DNA of 64,000 nucleotides, from contig JAQYWC010000074.1 of the NCBI GenBank assembly GCA_030145245.1, positions 91,048-155,047 on the forward strand. Direction: 5' to 3'. This document shows, piece after piece, positions 17,203 through 26,042 of this stretch (its first letter is position 1; each line of letters starts with the position of its first letter). The notes below the pieces were generated by a model. That model had not been told where the DNA came from. It saw only the letters and a program-made list of their open reading frames with translations, and did not search any database. The stretch is from Desulfobacterium sp. (GTDB taxonomy: Bacteria; Desulfobacterota; Desulfobacteria; Desulfobacterales; Desulfobacteraceae). The position numbers and the translations under genes are program-made.

Positions 17203-20200
17203 TCAAGCTCTTTTTATTCCCCCTTCAAGCAGGGCCAGGAACTCGTCTGCCGGCACCGGGGGGCTGTAATAGTAGCCCTGGATCTCGTCGCAGTGGTTGG
17301 CTTGCATGAACTCAAGCTGGGCCTCGGTCTCGACCCCTTCGGCCACGGTTTTCATGTTCAGGTTCTTTGCCATGGAAAGGATGGTGCGGGCGATCACCAT
17401 GTCGTCCTTGCTGTCGGGGATCTCCCGGACAAAGGACTGATCCACCTTGAGGATGGACACGGGAAAGCGTTTCAGGTAGCTCAGGGAGGAATACCCGGTT
17501 CCGAAATCATCAATGGAAAAACTCACCCCCAGGTCTGCGATCCGGTTCATGGTGTCGATGGCCGCTTCCACATCGTTCATCACCAGGCTCTCGGTGATCT
17601 CCAGATTGAGGAACCGGGGATGGAGTCCGGCATCGTTGAGGGCGGCCTGGATCTTACCGGCCAGATCCCTGTTGCGAAACTGCACGGCCGAGAGGTTCAC
17701 GGCGATCTTGAGGAACCCGTATCCCAGGTCATGCCATTTCCTGGTCTGGATGCACGCCTGGTTGAGCACCCAGGTGCCGATGGGTTCGATCACCCCGGTC
17801 TCTTCGGCAACGGGAATAAAGTCGCCCGGGGAGATGAGCCCCTTTTCTGCGTTGTCCCAGCGGATCAGGGCCTCCATGCCCGAGATTTTTCCGGTTTCAA
17901 CCGCCACCTTGGGCTGGTAAAAGAGCTTGAATTCGTTCTTATCCAGGCCGTGCCTCAGGTCCGCCTCAAGTTCGATCCGTTTGATCATCTTCTGGTTCAT
18001 GCCGCTCTCAAACAGGGAGTAACTGTTCTTGCCCGATTCCTTGGTCTTGTGCATGGCGATCTCGGCATTCTGAATCAGGGCCGTGGGGGTGGTCCCGTCC
18101 GTGGGAAACAGGCTGATGCCAATGCTGATGTTGGTATAGATCTCCTTTTTTTCCACCATAAAGGGGCTTTCAAACAAGGCGATCAGATCCGTTGCACAGG
18201 TAACCGCCTCCTGGGCCGTGGCAAGGCTGTTGAGGGTGATGTTAAACTGGTCCCCCCCAAACCGTGATACCGTTGTTTTGTCCTTAAAATCCTGGGAGAT
18301 CCGTTTCCCGACCTCCTGGAGAAAAAGGTCGCCGATATTGTGTCCAAGGCTTTCGTTGACATGTTTGAAATTGTCCAGATCCAGGCAGAGAACGGCAACC
18401 AAAAACTTGTTCTTCTGGGCAATACTGATGGAACGTTCAAGATGATCCTCAAAGAGCAGGCGGTTTGGAAGCCCTGTCAGGCCGTCGTGGTAGGTCTTGA
18501 ACCTGAGTTTCTCCTGGCTGCGCCGAATCTCTGTCATGTCGTGGAACACCGCCACATAGCTTGAAACGTCGCCCTGACTACCCATGATGGCGGTGATGGA
18601 GAGCCATTCGGGATAGGCTTCCCCGTTCTTTTTGCGGTTCCAGATCTCTCCGGACCACTGGCCCTTTTCTTTAAGGCTTGACCACATCTCTTCATAAAAT
18701 TCCGGAGAGTGACGGTCCGACTTGAGTAGCCTTGGGTTCTGGCCCACCGCCTCCCTGGCTGAATACCCGGTTATCCCCTCAAAGGCCGGGTTGACCCGTT
18801 GGATGATACCGTCGGCATCGGAGACGGTGATTCCCTCGATGCTGTTTTCAAACACACTGTCCGAGAGCAGCAGAAGATTTTCATAATGCTTTTTTTCCGT
18901 GATCTCCCGCCCGTACACAAAGAACGACTCCGTGTCCGAGATCTTGCTGGTCCTGAATAAAAAGGCCCGGTGGCCAAGGGTGATCTCCAGCTCCTGGTAA
19001 CCGTCTTTCCCAAGGCTCTGTTCAAGCTTTTCGATCCAGTACAGGGGAAGGGGCTTCCCAACCGCAAATCCCCTGTCCGAAAAGAGAGTTTGTGCCGTTT
19101 GGTTCAGGTAGAGCAGGGTGAAATCAGGGGAGACCCGAAGGACTGGATTGGGACTTTCATCGGGAAACTTTGCCAGCATCCGGATACGCTCTTTGGACTG
19201 TTTCAGCTCAAGGATGTTGGTGTTCAGCTCCAGGGCGTAGGTTTCAAAGGTCTCCATAAACCGGTTGAAATGCCGGGCCAGGAGTTTGAATTCATAGGTG
19301 TCGGCATCCTCTTTAATGCGCACGGAAAAATCCCCGGAAATTCCACGGCCAAAGGTGCGGATCATCCCCCTGACCGGCCGGTTCAGATTGTTGCTCAGCC
19401 AGAGAACCACAAGGAGGATCACAAGGGACGCCACCAGGCCCGTCACCCAAAAAGCCCGTTGAATCTGGGTTGAAGCAATATCAAACTCATCCACATAGGC
19501 AGAGCTGACAATGATCCATCCCAGGGCCGGGATCTGCCGGTGGGCATGGATGACCCGCCTGTTGCCCGCCCGGGTCATGGTGAAGCCCCTTGGTGTTGCA
19601 AACACCCTCTCCATGGGGATGCTCTCCATCAACAAGGGATCCAGCCCTGAGGGGGGGGCGGCCTTGCCGTTTTGATCAATAATAAAGGTGTGCCCGGATT
19701 GGCCGAACCTGAAGGCCGAAACCGCCCTTGACAACTCCCCGGGTCCCACAATCTCTGAAAACTCCTCCTTGTAACCGGAGGCGGAGACGATCAGGTCCCA
19801 GGGTTCGAACCGCTTCATATAGAGGGCCTTCAGCCTGGGGGCTGGCTCATTGGGATTTTTCCACTCATATTCCAGGTACCCTGTCCCGGATTTCAGCTGC
19901 TCCTTGACAAACTCCCGGAACGATACATCCATGCCCACCAGGGAGGGATGGGGGTGGGCCTTAAAAATGCCCTGGGAGTCGAGGCAATAAAGGTAGCCGG
20001 AGGTACCGATGGACTCAGATGTGAGTTCCTTAAATGCCCTGACCCTGGCCACCGCTTCCGTGACATACCCCCTTCTCACATTGTCCAGGTGAAGGCCAAG
20101 GGCCTCGACCCGCTTTTCAACAATGGCCCGGAGGTGATTTTGGATAACGAGATCTGCCGTCTCAACCACCATGTCGTGGATCGAATCAAGGGCCGAGTTC

Positions 20201-20346
20201 ATCTGGTTGGAAATATTGGCGTCGATGCTCCTCTTGACAAGGGAGTAGGTCAGGGCGGAAGAACCCGCCAGCATGAGAACAAACACCGAAAAATAGGTGA
20301 TAAACAGCTTTGTTCTGATTCGTAAATTTCCCCGGCCTGCAAACAT
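17203..20346 (-). CDS. membrane Cache-HAMP-PAS-GGDEF-EAL c-di-GMP protein
   Basis: 1047 residues, AGGAGG before the ATG. TM1 ~11-33, a large periplasmic double-Cache sensor (~35-290), TM2 ~297-318, HAMP, two PAS segments (~390-490 and ~500-620), GGDEF domain (~630-790) and EAL domain (~800-1040). The GGDEF signature reads RFGGDQF (~693), with Gln for the fourth-position Glu, so cyclase activity may be lost and the domain may bind GTP as a regulator. The phosphodiesterase half looks intact: EALIRW (~823), the Asn in NLS, EITES, DDFGTGYSS and the EGVET box. Net c-di-GMP hydrolysis controlled by a periplasmic ligand is the best guess. It has a terminator and no operon partners. Confidence 0.92.
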   Translation of the reverse strand: MFAGRGNLRIRTKLFITYFSVFVLMLAGSSALTYSLVKRSIDANISNQMNSALDSIHDMVVETADLVIQNHLRAIVEKRVEALGLHLDNVRRGYVTEAVARVRAFKELTSESIGTSGYLYCLDSQGIFKAHPHPSLVGMDVSFREFVKEQLKSGTGYLEYEWKNPNEPAPRLKALYMKRFEPWDLIVSASGYKEEFSEIVGPGELSRAVSAFRFGQSGHTFIIDQNGKAAPPSGLDPLLMESIPMERVFATPRGFTMTRAGNRRVIHAHRQIPALGWIIVSSAYVDEFDIASTQIQRAFWVTGLVASLVILLVVLWLSNNLNRPVRGMIRTFGRGISGDFSVRIKEDADTYEFKLLARHFNRFMETFETYALELNTNILELKQSKERIRMLAKFPDESPNPVLRVSPDFTLLYLNQTAQTLFSDRGFAVGKPLPLYWIEKLEQSLGKDGYQELEITLGHRAFLFRTSKISDTESFFVYGREITEKKHYENLLLLSDSVFENSIEGITVSDADGIIQRVNPAFEGITGYSAREAVGQNPRLLKSDRHSPEFYEEMWSSLKEKGQWSGEIWNRKKNGEAYPEWLSITAIMGSQGDVSSYVAVFHDMTEIRRSQEKLRFKTYHDGLTGLPNRLLFEDHLERSISIAQKNKFLVAVLCLDLDNFKHVNESLGHNIGDLFLQEVGKRISQDFKDKTTVSRFGGDQFNITLNSLATAQEAVTCATDLIALFESPFMVEKKEIYTNISIGISLFPTDGTTPTALIQNAEIAMHKTKESGKNSYSLFESGMNQKMIKRIELEADLRHGLDKNEFKLFYQPKVAVETGKISGMEALIRWDNAEKGLISPGDFIPVAEETGVIEPIGTWVLNQACIQTRKWHDLGYGFLKIAVNLSAVQFRNRDLAGKIQAALNDAGLHPRFLNLEITESLVMNDVEAAIDTMNRIADLGVSFSIDDFGTGYSSLSYLKRFPVSILKVDQSFVREIPDSKDDMVIARTILSMAKNLNMKTVAEGVETEAQLEFMQANHCDEIQGYYYSPPVPADEFLALLEGGIKRA

Positions 20347-20708
20347 CTATTTCCTCCTGCTTATCAATGGCTTTAAATCCCCTAAGATTACGTTTACAGC
20401 CCGGGTTTGTCAAACCCTAGTCCACTCCCGGAAGCTTTTTCAAGATTTCATCCCCCCCCCCCGGCAAGGTCTGCTTTGATTCCAGCGCCCTCCCCCCCTT
20501 GACGGTTTACTAGGGTTGACACCCGGGAGCCATTCCCCTATAGTTTCATTACAACAGCTGAAAATCCCTATATTTCCTGCCACCCATGCGCCGGACGATT
20601 CTGCCTGAAATTGGCAGGCCCAAACCCTTTATTCTTTGTAATCCTGTTATCGCGCCTCGCATATAATAGGGCCCATTTTTTATCAATAAAAGTAAAACAG
20701 GGGGAACA
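20347..20708. other. divergent intergenic region, GGDEF-EAL / aconitase
   Basis: 362 nt. Holds the aconitase promoter at 20516-20544, a C-rich run near 20450-20462, and a ~160-nt aconitase leader with a small CTGCC/GGCAG hairpin near 20610-20626. A perfect TATAAT at 20662-20667 lacks a good -35 at proper spacing. No ORF is convincing. Confidence 0.5.
20516..20544 (+). promoter_or_regulatory. aconitase promoter
   Basis: TTGACA (20516-20521), a 17-nt spacer, TATAGT (20539-20544). The end of the spacer plus -10, AGCCATTCCCCTATA, matches AGCCTTTCCCCTATA in the cytochrome oxidase promoter at 14 of 15 positions. Confidence 0.75.
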
Positions 20709-23462
20709 ATGAAACGAGAAGCGTTCACGCGCAAGCTTTCAATCAAGGGCAAAGAGTACACCATATACGACATCAACCGACTCGGCGAACAGGGGATCGC
20801 CGACATGACCCGGCTGCCTTTCTCCATTAAGATTCTTGTGGAAAACCTTCTGCGGAAACTCGACGGCAGGGTGGTTCTTGGGGAGGATCTGAAAAAGATC
20901 GCCGCCTGGCAACCCGCCTATGCCGAGCCCGTGGAGATTCCCTATCATCCGGCCCGGGTGCTGATGCAGGATTTCACCGGGGTACCGGCGGTGGTGGATC
21001 TGGCGGCCATGCGGGACGCCATGAAAACCCTTGGGGGCGATCCCGGCAAGATCAATCCCCTGGTACCGGTGGAACTGATTGTGGACCACTCGGTCCAGGT
21101 GGATTACCATGGCACGACCCACGCGTTAAAGCGCAACGTGGACCTTGAGTACCAGCGCAACTCCGAGCGGTACATGCTCCTGAAGTGGGCCCAGGGCAGC
21201 TTTGACAACTTCAGGGTGGTGCCGCCCAATTCCGGTATCTGCCACCAGGTCAACCTGGAACACCTGGGCCGGGTGATGATGACCGAAACCAACGAAAAGG
21301 AAACCATCGCTTTTCCCGACACCCTGGTGGGCACCGACTCCCACACCCCCATGATCAACGGAATAGGCGTCATGGGATGGGGGGTGGGCGGCATCGAGGC
21401 GGAAGCTGTGATGCTGGGCCAGCCCTATTATATGTCCATCCCTGAGGTGATCGGCGTGCGGCTGGTGGGCGAGCTCGCCCCGGGCGTGACCGCCACCGAT
21501 CTTGTGCTCATGGTGACGGAGCTGTTGCGAAAACAGAACGTGGTGGAAAAATTTGTCGAATACTTCGGACCGGGCATGAAACACCTGACCGTTACCGATC
21601 GTGCCACCATTGCCAACATGACCCCGGAGTATGGGGCCACCCTCGGGTTCTTTCCCGTGGATGAAAAAACCATTGAATATCTTGAAGCCACCAACCGGGG
21701 CGAGGCTGCAGCCCTGACAGAAGCCTGCGCCAAGGCCCTGGGGCTTTTTTACACGGGCGAAACAGAGGCTGTTTACTCCCAGGTGCTGGAGGTGGATCTC
21801 GCCCAGGCCCGACCCTGCCTGGCCGGCCCGGCCCGGCCCCAGGACCGGATTCTCCTGGAGGATTTGAAATCGAGCCTCACGGATCTGCTGGGCTGCGCCT
21901 ATACCCGGGATACCGACGTGACCCATGCCTCCACCTTCCATGACGAATCAGGATGCCAAACCACGAGAGCCCCCCAATGCCGCCCGGCCGTCAGCAAATC
22001 CGTACAAATCAGTGTCAATGACAAAGAGGTTACTTTAAGGGACGGCAGCCTGGTGATTGCGGCCATCACCTCATGCACCAACACATCCAATCCCCATGTG
22101 ATGCTGGGAGCAGGACTGGTTGCCCAAAAGGCTGTGGATCTGGGACTGCGGGTGCCGGTCCATGTGAAAACCTCCCTTGCCCCGGGCTCCAGGGTGGTGA
22201 TGCGCTATCTTGATGATGCAGGTCTCACCCCCTATCTGACCGCCCTGGGGTTCCATGTGGCAGGATTTGGCTGCACCACCTGTATCGGCAACAGCGGCCC
22301 CTTGCATCCGGCCATTGACAAGGCCATTACCGACAATGATCTCATTGTTGCGGCAGTGCTCTCCGGGAACCGGAACTTCGAGGCCCGGATTCACCAGAAG
22401 ATACGAGGCAACTTCCTGGCCTCCCCCATGCTGGTGGTGGCATTTGCCATTGCAGGCAGGATCGATGTGGATCTCACCACCGAGCCCCTTGGCCTCGATC
22501 CCAACGGGGAAGCGGTCTTTCTCAAGGATATCTGGCCCGACCCGGCTGAGATCAATGCCCTCATCAACGCACATGTGAAACCCCGGTTCTTTGAAACCGA
22601 GTATGCCGCAGTCTTTGACGGGGACGAGTTCTGGAAAAACCTGCCCGTGGCCCGGGGCGTAACCTATGCCTGGGATGAAGCCTCCACCTATATCAAGCAC
22701 CCGCCCTATTTTACCGGCATCACCCGGGAGCCGGTCCTGCCGACGAGTGTTTCCAACGCCCGGGCCCTGGCCACCCTGGGCGACTCGGTGACCACCGATC
22801 ATATCTCTCCTGCCGGGGCCATCCCCGAAGAATATCCGGCCGGACTCTACCTCATGGAACAGGGCGTGGCGCCGGCGGATTTTAATTCATACGGATCCCG
22901 CCGGGGAAATCACCAGGTGATGATGCGGGGCACCTTTGGCAACATCCGGATCAAAAACAAAATCATGGGGGATAAGGAGGGAAGCTTTACCCTGAAATTC
23001 CCGGCAGCCGATGAGATGACCATCTATGATGCGGCCATGACCTATCAAAAAGAGCAGGTACCCCTGGTGGTGCTGGGGGGCAGGGAATACGGCACAGGCT
23101 CCTCCAGGGACTGGGCAGCCAAGGGGTCTCAGCTGTTGGGGGTAAGAGCGGTCATCGCCCAATCCTATGAGCGGATCCACCGCAGCAACCTGGTGGGCAT
23201 GGGGGTTCTGCCCCTGATGTTCCAGCCGGGGGACTCCTGGGGGAGCTTAGGGCTTGACGGGTCCGAGACCTATGACATAAAGGGGATAGAGGAGATGGTT
23301 CCCCGGAAGAAGCTCATGGTCACCGCCACCCGGCCGGACGGTCAAAACATATCCTTTGAAGTGACGGCCCGGCTGAATACGGATGTGGACGTGGCCTATT
23401 TCCAACACGGGGGAATCCTGCCCTATGTGCTGCGAAAACTCCTGAAAGAGGACAAAGACTGA
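20709..23462 (+). CDS. acnA: aconitate hydratase A (IRP1/AcnA type)
   Basis: 917 residues, slightly longer than the usual ~890. Catalyses citrate-isocitrate isomerisation in the TCA cycle with a [4Fe-4S] cluster. Cluster ligands are visible in AAITSCTNTSNP (~454) and GFGCTTCIGNSGPL (~520-523, two Cys). Other family signatures: VDHSVQVDYHG, GTDSHTPMINGIGVMGWGVGG and, in the C-terminal swivel domain, GREYGTGSSRDWAAKG. A stretch at ~405-440 (HDESGCQTTRAPQ...) before the second cluster segment looks like a small lineage-specific insertion. Transcribed alone from a strong promoter; its neighbours on the other strand are aerobic respiratory genes with a similar promoter. Confidence 0.96.
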   Translation: MKREAFTRKLSIKGKEYTIYDINRLGEQGIADMTRLPFSIKILVENLLRKLDGRVVLGEDLKKIAAWQPAYAEPVEIPYHPARVLMQDFTGVPAVVDLAAMRDAMKTLGGDPGKINPLVPVELIVDHSVQVDYHGTTHALKRNVDLEYQRNSERYMLLKWAQGSFDNFRVVPPNSGICHQVNLEHLGRVMMTETNEKETIAFPDTLVGTDSHTPMINGIGVMGWGVGGIEAEAVMLGQPYYMSIPEVIGVRLVGELAPGVTATDLVLMVTELLRKQNVVEKFVEYFGPGMKHLTVTDRATIANMTPEYGATLGFFPVDEKTIEYLEATNRGEAAALTEACAKALGLFYTGETEAVYSQVLEVDLAQARPCLAGPARPQDRILLEDLKSSLTDLLGCAYTRDTDVTHASTFHDESGCQTTRAPQCRPAVSKSVQISVNDKEVTLRDGSLVIAAITSCTNTSNPHVMLGAGLVAQKAVDLGLRVPVHVKTSLAPGSRVVMRYLDDAGLTPYLTALGFHVAGFGCTTCIGNSGPLHPAIDKAITDNDLIVAAVLSGNRNFEARIHQKIRGNFLASPMLVVAFAIAGRIDVDLTTEPLGLDPNGEAVFLKDIWPDPAEINALINAHVKPRFFETEYAAVFDGDEFWKNLPVARGVTYAWDEASTYIKHPPYFTGITREPVLPTSVSNARALATLGDSVTTDHISPAGAIPEEYPAGLYLMEQGVAPADFNSYGSRRGNHQVMMRGTFGNIRIKNKIMGDKEGSFTLKFPAADEMTIYDAAMTYQKEQVPLVVLGGREYGTGSSRDWAAKGSQLLGVRAVIAQSYERIHRSNLVGMGVLPLMFQPGDSWGSLGLDGSETYDIKGIEEMVPRKKLMVTATRPDGQNISFEVTARLNTDVDVAYFQHGGILPYVLRKLLKEDKD

Positions 23463-23592
23463 CAAAAAGGCCTTGCCGAATATGGAACCTTTGCCCCATC
23501 ACTCCCATCAGCTTGTACTGCCGGGGGATCAGCCAAGGCCTTAGTTCCATTGGCTCCCGGGGCCGGGGACCGGGGACCGGTGGAACCCCCCG

Positions 23593-24453
23593 TCAACCGG
23601 CAAGGCCGTCAGCCATCAGAGCGGCCATGAAGATCACCAGGGAAGCATTGAGGACCCGGAATCCCAGTTTGGCGGCCCCGGCACCCGGCACCCTGGGCCG
23701 TACCCAGAAAAAGAGCACCACCCCCATGCCGTTGCCCCCGAGGATCCAGGCAGCCATTCCCGCAAGATCGGGCTTGAACAGCACAAACATGGCAAGACAG
23801 CTCCCCCAGAGGGAGATCCAGACCAGGAGTACCCGCTCCAGCTGATCCCGCCGGAACAGGGCCGCAAAAGGACCCGGTTCTCCCCAGGGCTGGGAGAGGA
23901 GCACCAGCCAGGCGTGGGGCAGCTGCCACACAACCATCAGGGCCATCACGGCCCACAGTCCCGGGGGAAGCCCCCCGCCCACGGCCCCGGACCATCCCAT
24001 GGCCACGGGCACGGCCCCGGCAAGCGCACCCGGCACCATGGCCCAGACGGTGCGCAACTTCAAAGGGGTGTAGATCCCGTTGTACAAAACCACCCCTGCC
24101 AGGCCCCACAGGCAGGGGGCAGGCCCTCCCCCCACCCGGAAAAGCCCGGCCAGGCCCAGGACCAGGAAGGTCAGGGCCTGGACCAGGACACCCATGGGAC
24201 AGAGCCGCCCCAGGGGAAGGGCACGGCCACGGGTGCGCGCCAGCAGCCGGTCCCCATGCCTGTCCTGGACATTGTTCAGGCAGGCGCTGCCAAAGAAGAG
24301 GCAGAAAGCGGCCAGGGCCTGTTTAAAGAACCTGTCAACGTGGCCAAAATCGTCAAAGGCGATTCCCAGGCAGGAGGAGAGGGTCAGGGCCAGGCAAAGC
24401 AAGGGCTTTCCCACCCAAAGCCGGTCCCAAAGCCTGCTACTCATCATCATCAT
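23593..24453 (-). CDS. ctaB: protoheme IX farnesyltransferase (heme O synthase)
   Basis: A UbiA-superfamily prenyltransferase that adds farnesyl to heme b for the oxidase active site. 286 residues from the first of four consecutive ATGs. The first Asp-rich motif is NNVQDRHGDRLLARTRGRALP (~60-80, prenyl-PP/Mg site), followed by YTPLKLRTVWAMVPGA and about seven to eight hydrophobic helices. The second motif (usually DxxxD) is not conspicuous. The run of ATG codons lies inside the Asp-rich 3' end of coxB (GAT repeats read as D-D-D-D-E), so the genes overlap by 17 nt and are surely co-translated. It is the last gene of the oxidase operon. Confidence 0.88.
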   Translation of the reverse strand: MMMMSSRLWDRLWVGKPLLCLALTLSSCLGIAFDDFGHVDRFFKQALAAFCLFFGSACLNNVQDRHGDRLLARTRGRALPLGRLCPMGVLVQALTFLVLGLAGLFRVGGGPAPCLWGLAGVVLYNGIYTPLKLRTVWAMVPGALAGAVPVAMGWSGAVGGGLPPGLWAVMALMVVWQLPHAWLVLLSQPWGEPGPFAALFRRDQLERVLLVWISLWGSCLAMFVLFKPDLAGMAAWILGGNGMGVVLFFWVRPRVPGAGAAKLGFRVLNASLVIFMAALMADGLAG

Positions 24454-25054
24454 CCCCGGTCTCAAGCCAGGCCAGGTACTCCTCCCCGGTCACCACCCGG
24501 AGCACTGCGGTCATGTCGGCATGGCCCACCCCGCAGAATTCGCTGCACTGGATAAAATAGGTGCCCACCTCGTCGGGAAGGAACCAGGCATAGGTGTGCA
24601 CCCCCGGAACAGCGTCCACCTTAATGCGAAAGGCCGGGATGAAGAGACCGTGGATCACGTCGTCGGAGGTGACCTCCAGGCGCACGGGCTTGCCCTGGGG
24701 CACCACCAGCTCGTCCTCGGTCTCCTTTTCGTTGGGATAGATGAAAATCCAGGAGTACATCATGGCCACGGCCTCGATGGTAAGGGCGTTGTCCGGCACG
24801 TTTCGGAGTCCTGCATAGGAACTCCAGCCGATCCAGAACATGGACAGGGCAATGAGGGTGGGCACCAGGGTCCACACCAGCTCCAGCCGCCAGTCCCCCC
24901 GGATATCGGCGGCCTTGGGATGGCGCTTCCGGCTGTACCGGAACACAAACCAGACCATGGTCACCGTGATGGCAAACAACAAAAACAGGGAAAAGCCGAT
25001 GATATAGATGAAAGCCGCATCCACCTTTACAACCGGATTGATGATCGTCTCCAT
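24437..25054 (-). CDS. coxB: cytochrome c oxidase subunit II
   Basis: 205 residues from METIINPVV with an AGGGGG site; longer upstream readings of the frame fall in coxD. Two N-terminal transmembrane helices (~15-38 and ~57-80) anchor a periplasmic cupredoxin domain. The binuclear CuA site is complete: CSEFCGVGHADM (~170-181) gives Cys-x3-Cys-x3-His-x2-Met, with the distal His in DDVIHGLFIP. CuA marks a cytochrome c oxidase and not a quinol oxidase; no fused cytochrome c domain is present. The tail is GDDDDE. Confidence 0.94.
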   Translation of the reverse strand: METIINPVVKVDAAFIYIIGFSLFLLFAITVTMVWFVFRYSRKRHPKAADIRGDWRLELVWTLVPTLIALSMFWIGWSSYAGLRNVPDNALTIEAVAMMYSWIFIYPNEKETEDELVVPQGKPVRLEVTSDDVIHGLFIPAFRIKVDAVPGVHTYAWFLPDEVGTYFIQCSEFCGVGHADMTAVLRVVTGEEYLAWLETGDDDDE

Positions 25055-25062
25055 GGTTCCCC

Positions 25063-25338
25063 CTAACGAAATGCAACGTCCCAGAACATGAAACCGATAA
25101 ACAGGGCAAGCACACCGATGGTCATGAGAAACGAGCCCCGGATCAGCCAGGATTCGTACTTCAGGTGCATGAAAAATAGCAGCACAAGCGCGCTCTTCAT
25201 CCCGGCGATCACCATGGCCACCCACAGGCTGAGGCTGCCCAGGTCCAGGCGGGAGACCCCCACTGTGATTGCCGTGAGCACCAGAAGCACCCCGAGAACG
25301 CCCCCGAGTTTTTTATAGGACTGAATATGCGGGTCCAT
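25063..25338 (-). CDS. coxD: cytochrome oxidase subunit IV (CoxD/CyoD-like)
   Basis: 91 residues from MDPHIQSYKK with GGAGGA 5 nt upstream. Three hydrophobic segments (GVLGVLLVLTAITVG, LWVAMVIAGMKSALVLLFFM with the characteristic HLKYES, and FLMTIGVLALFIGFMFW) match the COX4_pro family. The frame is open upstream into the ~75-nt intercistronic element at 25351-25424; that extension is not part of the protein. Confidence 0.87.
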   Translation of the reverse strand: MDPHIQSYKKLGGVLGVLLVLTAITVGVSRLDLGSLSLWVAMVIAGMKSALVLLFFMHLKYESWLIRGSFLMTIGVLALFIGFMFWDVAFR

Positions 25339-25350
25339 CTTTTCCTCCTG

Positions 25351-25424
25351 ACCTGGACAAGCCAGAACCAAATAAGTTTTCTGATCTCTTGCCAAACGCA
25401 CACGAAGATCAGAGCTAAGAAGCT
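25351..25424 (-). repeat. intercistronic element, copy A (coxC-coxD)
   Basis: Reading with transcription (minus strand) it begins near TTCTTAGC, contains GTGTG and TTGGCAAGAGA, and ends TTGGTTCTGGCTTGTCCAGG. Copies B (43081-43155) and C (53949-54022) have the same order of blocks and the same orientation to transcription. It ends 12 nt before the coxD start codon, leaving just room for the ribosome site. Confidence 0.75.
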
Positions 25425-25435
25425 AAAGTGACAGG

Positions 25436-26032
25436 TTACAGGATCAGGTAAAAAAGCGGAAAGATAAAGATCCAGATCAGATCCACCAAATGCCAGTAGA
25501 GGCCGCAGTTCTCCAGGAGCAAAAACCGCTCCTTCTGGATGCGGCCGAGCCCGGTCATGGCAATGCAGACGATCAGAAGCACCATGCCCATGACGATGTG
25601 AAAGGCGTGGAGGCCCGTGATGGTGAAATAGAGGCCATAAAAGACAATCCTGCCCGGCGGGCTCTCCCCAAGGCCAGGGGAGCCGGGATAGATCCCCAAA
25701 TGAAACTTGTGGCCCCACTCAAAATATTTGTTGAGAAGAAAGAGCCCACCCAGCAGGACGGCCCCGGCAAGAAAGGCCATGGCCCCTTTGGTACTGTTCC
25801 TCCGGACGGCCGTCACCGAGGCGGCCACAAAAAAGCTGCTCACCAGAAGGATAACGGTGTTGACGCATCCCAGCACCATGTCAAGCTCCTGGCCGGTACC
25901 GATGAACTCGACCGCATGAATCCGGTAATAGGCCCCGTAGAGCACGAACAGTCCGCCAAAGAGCATGATCTCGGTATAGAGAAACAGCCACATGCCGATT
26001 CTTGCCCCAACGGTATCCTGGTGTGAGCCCAT
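25436..26032 (-). CDS. coxC: cytochrome c oxidase subunit III
   Basis: 198 residues from MGSHQDTVGARIGMWLFLYTE-; GGAG 7 nt upstream. Five hydrophobic helices in the short (two-helix-less) form usual for CyoC/CoxC of this operon type. Signature segments are RIGMWLFLYTEIMLFGG, GGLFLLNKYFEW, GLHAFHIVMGM and CGLYWHLVDLIWIFIFP. It stabilises subunit I. Ten nt separate it from coxA; the intercistronic element follows. Confidence 0.93.
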   Translation of the reverse strand: MGSHQDTVGARIGMWLFLYTEIMLFGGLFVLYGAYYRIHAVEFIGTGQELDMVLGCVNTVILLVSSFFVAASVTAVRRNSTKGAMAFLAGAVLLGGLFLLNKYFEWGHKFHLGIYPGSPGLGESPPGRIVFYGLYFTITGLHAFHIVMGMVLLIVCIAMTGLGRIQKERFLLLENCGLYWHLVDLIWIFIFPLFYLIL

Positions 26033-26042
26033 GGCGATCTCC

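Noticed and set aside
20662..20667. Perfect TATAAT in the aconitase leader.
   Set aside because: No -35 hexamer at 16-18 nt; the 20516-20544 promoter is clearly better.
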